Part shown: positions 32,509 to 37,869 of the stretch, piece after piece
Position numbering within the stretch: the first letter of the stretch is position 1
Layout of the letters: each line of letters starts with the position of its first letter
Origin: Bacteroidaceae bacterium
Lineage (GTDB): Bacteria; Bacteroidota; Bacteroidia; Bacteroidales; Bacteroidaceae
NCBI GenBank assembly: GCA_017461345.1
Contig: JAFTYP010000004.1
Coordinates: 1 to 37,869 of the forward strand
DNA length: 37,869 nt
Reading direction: 5' to 3'
Program-made: the position numbers and the translations under genes
Notes under the pieces: model-generated
What the model saw: the letters and a program-made list of their open reading frames with translations, nothing else
Told to the model about the DNA's origin: nothing
Database searches by the model: none

Positions 32509-32598
32509 GAAAACATCTACTGCCTAATTGGGCAACGAGCCACGCCAAGTCGGCCGGAAAGGTTAACCTTTTCGGGCAATTAGGCAGTAGATGTTTTC
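32509..32598. repeat. 22-bp perfect inverted repeat enclosing a TTAA palindrome
   Basis: Arms 32509-32530 (ending TGCCTAATTG) and 32577-32598 are perfect inverted copies of 22 bp. They enclose 46 nt containing CGGCCG and AAAGGTTAACCTTT. The GTTAAC core (TTAA at 32563) is the class I motif, present once here. The sequence TGCCTAATTGGG occurs again at the edge of the array at 7750-7761. It lies about 110 nt past the glycosyltransferase stop, so it may mark the end of the carB transcript. A short mobile element of the MITE kind is another possibility. Confidence 0.7.
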
Positions 32599-32705
32599 AG
32601 CATAGGCACAGCGTGTGTCTCTGCAAGGCAAACGACACACACTTCCATAGCCAAGACAACTCGGAAGAACGCACTGGAAGTCAAACAAATAGAGACCAGC
32701 AGACA

Positions 32706-33836
32706 TCAACTCTCGAAGAGCGACGTCAACTGACTTGCCACTACAGAAGGGGAAGCCATGCGCTGCACGATATCGGAAAACTCACGAGAACACGGGACGC
32801 TCATCACGCTCCGCATCGCCTCTGCCAACAGCCTTGCATCGCCAATGGGCGCAAGCAGACAAGCATCGGGCACACGAAGAGAAGCAGGCAGGCACTCGGT
32901 GCCGACCACAGGAATACCCGTAGCAAGAGCCTCCAGCACAACTAACGGCTGTGCCTCGCTGCGGCTTGGCAACACCAAAGCATCGCTCTCCCACAACAAA
33001 GAACGCACACCAGCCTTGTCCAAATGGCCATGGAAATGCACATTCGCCAGCCCCGCAAAAAGTTCACGCATACAACGAGAATCCGTTCCCTGGCCCGCAA
33101 TGTGGAGCGTCACATTGTCCAACTGCCTGACAGCCTCTGCCAAAACATCATAACCCTTGCGATAGACATCGGCAACAGCCAGACAACAGAAAACAAACGG
33201 ACGGCCTCCGAAAGGCTTACGCTCACGGAAAGAATAGAAATCCGTATCGATAACATTGGAAACAGGTCTATAACGATAGGCCCTGCCAAAGTAAGGCACA
33301 AGGTCGTCCACCAGTTCACGACTGACAGGAATCACACACCTGGCAGCCTCATAGGCACTACGCATCCGCTCCTTCAGCCAAGCATGCCGCTGCCATCCCT
33401 GCCCGAAATCGCGCTCATAAAAACCGGAAGGAATATGATCCGTAATGAAAAAAGGAATACCCAAACGTCGGGAAATCGCCTCGGCCGCCAAGCCCGCACT
33501 CTTACAACAATGAGCATGCAGAACATCAGGCTTGCCAAAACGAACAATATACCTGTCGACAGCCTTCTCGCAAAGGCTTACCCAATAATTAACATTATAG
33601 CGGACCGCCTTAGGGACAGCCCGCATATAAGTGCAGAAAACTTCCACACCCTCCAACTCCCTTCTCTCCTCTCGCCAAGGTGCCGTGAGGTAAAACCAGC
33701 GGTCCAACGTAACGCCCAGTTCCACAACACTCACAATGCGCACCTCATGACCCGCAGCCTTCAAAGCCCTTGCCTGTTCCAAGCAGAACAGACCGCCGTG
33801 AGGCGGGAAGAAAGAAGGGAGTTCAAGAATGTGCAT
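32706..33836 (-). CDS. glycosyltransferase family 4 protein
   Basis: 376 residues with the GT-B fold. The N-terminal half begins 'ILELPSFFPPHGGLFCLEQARALKAAGHEV' and has 'DVLHAHCCKSAG'. The C-terminal half carries 'NVIDTDFYSF', 'LHIAGQGTD', 'VHFHGHLDKAGVRSLLWESDALVLPSRSEAQPLVVLEALATGIPVVGT', with the two acidic residues of the family's nucleotide-sugar site (E-x7-E). It is a retaining transferase, probably cytoplasmic or at the inner membrane, building a surface glycan or glycolipid. Donor and acceptor are unknown. It starts 3 nt after carB ends, so it is in the same transcript although the functions are unrelated. Confidence 0.9.
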   Translation of the reverse strand: MHILELPSFFPPHGGLFCLEQARALKAAGHEVRIVSVVELGVTLDRWFYLTAPWREERRELEGVEVFCTYMRAVPKAVRYNVNYWVSLCEKAVDRYIVRFGKPDVLHAHCCKSAGLAAEAISRRLGIPFFITDHIPSGFYERDFGQGWQRHAWLKERMRSAYEAARCVIPVSRELVDDLVPYFGRAYRYRPVSNVIDTDFYSFRERKPFGGRPFVFCCLAVADVYRKGYDVLAEAVRQLDNVTLHIAGQGTDSRCMRELFAGLANVHFHGHLDKAGVRSLLWESDALVLPSRSEAQPLVVLEALATGIPVVGTECLPASLRVPDACLLAPIGDARLLAEAMRSVMSVPCSREFSDIVQRMASPSVVASQLTSLFES

Positions 33837-33839
33837 GCC

Positions 33840-36800
33840 TTAATACTCGTTCCAACTCTTAATGTTGAGATCCCCAACAGAAAGCATGCAGAATGATTCG
33901 ATGAAGGCGCTTGCCAAACGAGCATTAGTGATGAGAGGAATGTTGTGATCAATAGCAGCACGACGAATCTTATAGCCATTAGAAAGTTCACGGTTCGTGC
34001 GATTCTTGGAAATATTAACCACAAGATCGAAACGATGGTCGGCAATCATCTGCATCACATTCTCCATTCCGGGCTTCTCTTCATCAGGCCAAGTCACAGC
34101 AATCGCCTTCGCACCATTCTCATTCAAGAACTTCGCCGTGCCCTCACTGGCATAAATCGTATAGCCGGCCTTCGTCAACATTCGTGCAGCATCAAGCATG
34201 TCCACCTTCTCCTTCGTGCCACCACTGCTGATCATGACACCCTTCTCCTTGTTAGGAATCTTATAACCGGTTGCAATAAGACTGTTCAACAAAGCCTCTT
34301 CGAAACTCTCGCCAATGCAACCAACCTCGCCCGTAGAACTCATATCAACACCAAGAATGGGGTCGGCATTCTGCAAACGGGCAAAAGAGAACTGGCTGGC
34401 CTTCACACCAATATGGTCAATGTCGAAAGCACTCTTGTCGGGCTTGGCATAAGGAGCATCGAGCATAATGCGAGTAGCAGTCTCAATGAAGTTACGCTTC
34501 AACACCTTGCTGACAAACGGGAAAGAGCGACTCGCACGAAGATTACACTCGATAACCTTCACATCCCTGCCCTTTGTAAGATACTGAATATTGAAAGGAC
34601 CACTGATGTTCAACTCCTTGGCAATAGCACGGCTCATCTTCTTCACCTGACGCGCCGTTGCAAAACTAATCTGCTGCGCAGGGAATACCATCGTGGCATC
34701 ACCGGAATGAACACCGGCATACTCAACATGTTCAGAGATTGCATACTCCACAATCTCACCATTCTGAGCAACTGCGTCGAACTCTACCTCGTTTGTCTCA
34801 GTCATGAACTGGCTGATGACAACAGGATACTCCTTGCTCACCTCACTTGCCATCTGCAGGAAACGCTCCAACTCCTCATCGGTATAGCAAACATTCATGG
34901 CAGCACCAGAGAGAACATACGACGGACGTACCAAAACAGGATAGCCCACCTCGTCGATAAACTGCTTCACATCCTCCATACTTGTCAAGGCACTCCAACG
35001 AGGTTGGTCAATGCCAAGTTTGTCAAGCATTGCCGAGAACTTGCCACGATTCTCTGCACGGTCGATGCTGATGGGTGAAGTTCCGAGGATGGGCACACTC
35101 TGACGATAAAGTTTCATAGCAAGATTGTTAGGAATCTGACCGCCAGTTGATACAATCACGCCACGAGGCGATTCGAGATCTATAACGTCAAGAACACGCT
35201 CGAACGACAATTCGTCGAAGTACAAGCGGTCGCAAATGTCATAGTCTGTTGAAACAGTCTCGGGGTTATAGTTAATCATGATGCTCTTGTAGCCCAACTT
35301 GCGTGCTGTTTCAATAGCATTAACAGAACACCAGTCGAACTCAACGCTCGAACCGATACGATAGGCTCCACTGCCAAGTACGATAACTGATTTCTCGTTC
35401 TTGTAATAATTAACATCATAACCCTCTGCTGCATAAGTCATGTAAAGGTAATTTGTCAAGTCGGGATGTTCGCTGGCAACGGTCGGGATACGTTTAACTG
35501 CCGGCAGGATTCCGAGTTTCTTACGATAATCACGCACCTGCAGGTTTTCCTTCTCCATGTTTCCGGCGCAAGTATTCATGACGCATCGTGCGATTTGGAA
35601 GTCGCTGAAGCCAAGAACCTTCGCCTGGCGCAGCACATCGGCGGGGAGTTCCTCGATGGCATTGTATGTCTGTAACTTGTGTTTAAAGTCGACGATATTC
35701 TTCAGGCGTTCTATGAACCAAGGATCTATCTTGGTCAACTCCTCGATACGTTCTACGGTATAACCTTCTTCGAGTGCCTGGGCAAGAGCGAAGATACGGA
35801 GATCTGTCGGGTTAGCGAGTTCTTCGTCGAGGTTATCGAAGTTGATGTGTTCGTTACATACGAAGCCATGCATGCCTTGGCCTATCATTCGCAGGCCCTT
35901 TTGCAACATCTCTTCGAACGAACGGCCGATGCTCATAATCTCACCTACTGACTTCATGCTTGAGCCTATCTTGCGGCTTACGCCTGCAAACTTGGTGAGG
36001 TCCCAACGGGGTATCTTGCAGATGAGGTAGTCAAGAGAGGGAGCGACGTATGCACTGTTTGTAGTACCCATCTCGCCTATCTGGTCGAGTGTATAGCCGA
36101 GGGCAATCTTTGCGGCAACGAATGCCAGGGGATAGCCTGTAGCCTTACTTGCCAGAGCGGAAGAACGAGACAGGCGGGCGTTTATTTCAATAATGCGGTA
36201 GTCATTTGTTACTGCGTTGAATGCGAACTGGATATTACATTCGCCCACGATGTTCAAGTGGCGAACACACTTGACACTGATTTCCTGCAACATCTTCACC
36301 TGTTCTTCTGTCAGCGAGCAGGTGGGAGCCACAACGATACTCTCGCCGGTATGGATGCCGAGGGGGTCGAAGTTTTCCATGGAAGCAACCGTGAAGCAAC
36401 GGTCGTTCGCATCACGAATACATTCGAACTCTATCTCCTTCCAGCCCTTCAGGCTCTCCTCTACGAGTACCTGGGGAGCAAATGTGAAAGCACTCTCTGC
36501 AATGGTGCGGAAAGTCTCCTCATCCTTACAAACACCGCTGCCCAAGCCGCCCAGCGCATAAGCCGAACGAATCATGATGGGGAAACCAATGCTGCGTGCT
36601 GCAGCAACAGCCTCTTCCATAGTCTCACAAGCACGGCTCGTAGGAACCTTCATGTCGATCTTGTCCAATTCCTTGACAAAAAGGTCACGGTCCTCCGTAT
36701 TCATGATAGACTCCACGCTTGTGCCAAGCACACGCACACCGTACTTCTCCAGAACACCATTCAGATAGAGCGCCGTACCGACATTGAGAGCGGTCTGACC

Positions 36801-37061
36801 ACCCCAAGCCAACATGATGCCATCAGGACGTTCCTTCTTGATAATCTCCTCAATAAAATATGGAGTGATAGGCAGGAAATAGACCTTGTCGGCAACACCT
36901 TCGCTGGTTTGAATAGTTGCCACATTGGGGTTTACAAGCACCGAATAGATGCCTTCCTCACGCAATGCCTTCAAAGCCTGACTGCCAGAATAGTCAAATT
37001 CGCCAGCCTGACCAATCTTCAGCGCACCGCTACCTAAAACGAGAACTTTCTTCAGTTGCAT
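33840..37061 (-). CDS. carB: carbamoyl-phosphate synthase large subunit
   Basis: 1073 residues, the full length. The two homologous ATP-grasp halves are visible: first half from 'KVLVLGSGALKIGQAGEFDYSG' and second half from 'SVIVLGSGAYRIGSSVEFDW' (about 560). ATP-grasp signatures include 'SAYALGGLGSG' in the first half and 'RPSYVLSGAAM' in the second. The last 130 or so residues are the MGS-like allosteric domain ('KVDMLDAARMLTKAGYTIYASEGTAKFL'). It makes carbamoyl phosphate from glutamine-derived ammonia, bicarbonate and two ATP, for pyrimidines and arginine. The small subunit gene carA is not in the window. Upstream is a candidate leader peptide and terminator (37141-37293) that may control it. 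Confidence 0.98.
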   Translation of the reverse strand: MQLKKVLVLGSGALKIGQAGEFDYSGSQALKALREEGIYSVLVNPNVATIQTSEGVADKVYFLPITPYFIEEIIKKERPDGIMLAWGGQTALNVGTALYLNGVLEKYGVRVLGTSVESIMNTEDRDLFVKELDKIDMKVPTSRACETMEEAVAAARSIGFPIMIRSAYALGGLGSGVCKDEETFRTIAESAFTFAPQVLVEESLKGWKEIEFECIRDANDRCFTVASMENFDPLGIHTGESIVVAPTCSLTEEQVKMLQEISVKCVRHLNIVGECNIQFAFNAVTNDYRIIEINARLSRSSALASKATGYPLAFVAAKIALGYTLDQIGEMGTTNSAYVAPSLDYLICKIPRWDLTKFAGVSRKIGSSMKSVGEIMSIGRSFEEMLQKGLRMIGQGMHGFVCNEHINFDNLDEELANPTDLRIFALAQALEEGYTVERIEELTKIDPWFIERLKNIVDFKHKLQTYNAIEELPADVLRQAKVLGFSDFQIARCVMNTCAGNMEKENLQVRDYRKKLGILPAVKRIPTVASEHPDLTNYLYMTYAAEGYDVNYYKNEKSVIVLGSGAYRIGSSVEFDWCSVNAIETARKLGYKSIMINYNPETVSTDYDICDRLYFDELSFERVLDVIDLESPRGVIVSTGGQIPNNLAMKLYRQSVPILGTSPISIDRAENRGKFSAMLDKLGIDQPRWSALTSMEDVKQFIDEVGYPVLVRPSYVLSGAAMNVCYTDEELERFLQMASEVSKEYPVVISQFMTETNEVEFDAVAQNGEIVEYAISEHVEYAGVHSGDATMVFPAQQISFATARQVKKMSRAIAKELNISGPFNIQYLTKGRDVKVIECNLRASRSFPFVSKVLKRNFIETATRIMLDAPYAKPDKSAFDIDHIGVKASQFSFARLQNADPILGVDMSSTGEVGCIGESFEEALLNSLIATGYKIPNKEKGVMISSGGTKEKVDMLDAARMLTKAGYTIYASEGTAKFLNENGAKAIAVTWPDEEKPGMENVMQMIADHRFDLVVNISKNRTNRELSNGYKIRRAAIDHNIPLITNARLASAFIESFCMLSVGDLNIKSWNEY

Positions 37062-37140
37062 AATATCATCAGTTTAAATTATTTAGAGTATCCATTTATC
37101 GCAAACCTCTCCATCTCAAAGAGAACATAAGAACAGTTCC

Positions 37141-37180
37141 AAAAAAAACCACCTGCGCTAAAGTAACAGCGAAAGTGGTT
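37141..37180 (-). terminator. intrinsic terminator between leader peptide and carB (candidate attenuator)
   Basis: On the minus strand the order is AACCAC, TTT, CGCT, an 8-nt loop, AGCG, a short bulge, GTGGTT and eight T residues. It is a two-part stem with a small internal loop and a T-run (37141-37148). It begins right after the stop of the small open frame at 37182 and lies about 80 nt before carB. A strong terminator between promoter and gene is the hallmark of attenuation. Confidence 0.75.
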
Positions 37181-37181
37181 C

Positions 37182-37268
37182 CTAATTATTTACTAAACAA
37201 ACGACAATGCCGGACGTCATCTGCTTCTCGCCCCGCATCTGTGTTATATAGTAACTGGTCTGCATCAT
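37182..37268 (-). CDS. candidate leader peptide upstream of carB (28 codons)
   Basis: Reads MMQTSYYITQMRGEKQMTS then GIVVCLVNN and stop. The start is about 18 nt downstream of a -7 box, and the stop is directly followed by a terminator hairpin. A longer open frame in the same register (to 37463) begins upstream of the promoter and is probably chance. If translated, ribosome movement over the last codons (Ile, Val, Val, Cys, Leu, Val) could decide whether the terminator forms. I do not know a described family for it. Confidence 0.5.
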   Translation of the reverse strand: MMQTSYYITQMRGEKQMTSGIVVCLVNN

Positions 37269-37285
37269 AGTTTCAATTGCGCATA

Positions 37286-37320
37286 CAAAGGTAAGGATAT
37301 TTCCATTAAGAACAAAACAA
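37286..37320 (-). promoter_or_regulatory. promoter of the leader-carB-glycosyltransferase transcript
   Basis: TACCTTTG on the minus strand at 37286-37293 fits TAnnTTTG. TTTTG at 37313-37317 gives a -33 element 19 nt upstream. The only gene-sized start downstream, after the leader and terminator, is carB. Confidence 0.65.
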
Positions 37321-37486
37321 TGGAAAAGTTTTTTTTTCTTACATCCCACTTTTGACTTCCACACAAAGAATACAAACAAATACAAATAACCACCACACCA
37401 CACAAAAGCACAAATAAGGCAAAAACCCAAAACACCAAAAGCCATCCCCCATCGCACAGCCACCCCAGTCCCGGCAGAAAAACACC
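37321..37486. other. low-complexity A/C-rich spacer, no gene seen
   Basis: The plus strand is almost pure A and C with few G and T. An open frame of 93 codons on the minus strand crosses it, but its composition follows the skew and it has no start signal. Confidence 0.5.
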
Positions 37487-37560
37487 TTAACCATTCCGGC
37501 AGGAAAGGTTAACCATTATCGGCAATCAGGTTAAGCATTATCCCCGGAATGGTTAACCTA
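37487..37560. repeat. 22-bp-period palindromic array, class I, four copies
   Basis: TTAA cores lie at 37487, 37509, 37531 and 37553, exactly 22 bp apart. The units alternate CCTTAACCATT, GGTTAACCATT, GGTTAAGCATT and GGTTAACCTAT. The last unit ends TTAACCTAT as in the arrays at 23703 and 27837. The array lies between the end of the 5S rRNA gene and the carB promoter region, so again past a gene's 3' end. From 37561 to 37700 I see nothing further. Confidence 0.8.
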
Positions 37561-37701
37561 TTCTCGCCCGAGACCAAAGCACTCGTATTCAGACACCTAG
37601 CAGGCAGCACACACAAGCGGCGGCGAACAGGACAAAAACGGCAAGTGCGCCTCGAACACCACACCGCCATGAGCAACGGAACAGCACACTATACATAACC
37701 G

Positions 37702-37732
37702 AAAAGCCACTCGAGATCGCTCTCGAAGGGCT
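37702..37732 (-). terminator. terminator of the rRNA operon
   Basis: On the minus strand AGCC, CT, TCGAGA, loop GCGA, TCTCGA, GT, GGCT is followed by TTTTC. It lies 8 nt past the 3' end of 5S rRNA. The GCGA tetraloop on a 6-bp perfect stem makes this a convincing hairpin. Confidence 0.7.
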
Positions 37733-37739
37733 GTGCTAA

Positions 37740-37850
37740 AAACGGCGGCTACCTACTCTCCCACGGGTGTGCAGTACCATCGGAGCGGGCAGTCTTAACT
37801 TCTATGTTCGGAATTGGAAGAGGTGGAACCCTGACACTATAACCACCTGA
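37740..37850 (-). rRNA. rrf: 5S ribosomal RNA
   Basis: On the minus strand the sequence shows the conserved loop 'CCGAACATAGAAGTTAAG', the segment 'GATGGTACTGC' and 'GTGGGAGAGTAGGT'. Helix I pairs GGTGGTTA at the 5' end with TAGCCGCC at the 3' end over 8 bp, including two G-U pairs. The length is about 111 nt; the exact ends are uncertain by a few bases. It is presumably the last gene of an rRNA operon whose 23S and 16S genes lie beyond the right edge. Confidence 0.95.
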
Positions 37851-37869
37851 AATAAGGTTGACATAATCA

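Noticed and set aside
37182..37463. A 93-codon minus-strand gene upstream of carB
   Set aside because: Most of it lies upstream of the -7 box at 37286-37293 and crosses a low-complexity A/C tract. Only the last 28 codons are kept as a possible leader peptide.
37561..37700. A tRNA gene next to the 5S rRNA
   Set aside because: No cloverleaf, no GGTTCGAATCC-like T-loop and no CCA end were found in the stretch.

Overview
The window looks like a chromosomal piece of a Bacteroidales bacterium, most likely Prevotella or a close relative. Supporting signs are a BspA-like leucine-rich repeat protein, secreted proteins that share a short Y-[ND]-L-x-G-[QR]-R ... G-I-x-I ... G-K-K-x-L C-terminus, Bacteroidetes-type -7 boxes (TAnnTTTG) upstream of many genes, a 5S rRNA of Bacteroidales type, and the purH-mreBCD-mrdA-rodA gene order. 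No phage, integrase, transposase or CRISPR was found. The content is mostly housekeeping plus envelope and glycan genes.

Layout. 1-2635 (minus): a leucine-rich repeat surface protein, cut by the window edge, and a GH51 arabinofuranosidase. 3027-6505 (minus): a tight operon of SPOR lipoprotein, ruvX, def and a TPR protein. 6707-7603 (plus): a three-gene membrane operon (YtxH, holin-like, hypothetical). 7832-10928 (minus): a TrhA/hemolysin III protein overlapping a three-domain acyl-ACP synthetase/acyltransferase. 11026-14370 (plus): a SNF2 helicase with a SWIM finger, then an NAD-dependent epimerase. 14954-17089 (plus): a secreted 3-keto-disaccharide hydrolase-like protein (DUF1080) and a Tat-exported Gfo/Idh/MocA oxidoreductase. 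17200-23560 (plus): a stand-alone IMP cyclohydrolase followed by the cell-elongation genes mreB, mreC, mreD, mrdA and rodA. 23786-27046 (minus): the polysaccharide export pair Wza/Wzc, whose Wzc ends in a (Tyr-Gly)8 tail. 27199-27714 (plus): an RlpA-like protein. 27851-32274 (minus): a large multidomain sulfatase and, upstream, a secreted protein with the same C-terminal module, broken by a one-base frameshift. 32706-37061 (minus): carB and a GT4 glycosyltransferase, preceded by a candidate attenuator with a leader peptide. 37740-37850 (minus): 5S rRNA.

The least explained structure lies between the genes. Four loci (7765-7819, 23634-23710, 27771-27842, 37487-37560) carry three or four copies of a TTAA-centred palindromic motif, roughly AATGGTTAACCATT, spaced exactly 22 bp apart. 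Two other loci (2768-2854, 14493-14582) carry a different palindromic unit, CAACTTCT...AGAAGT, also with a period of about 22. All six lie just beyond the 3' ends of genes, and several fold into long hairpins. I do not recognise this family and regard it as the strongest candidate here for something undescribed.

All gene functions come from reading motifs and family resemblance by eye. No database search was run.
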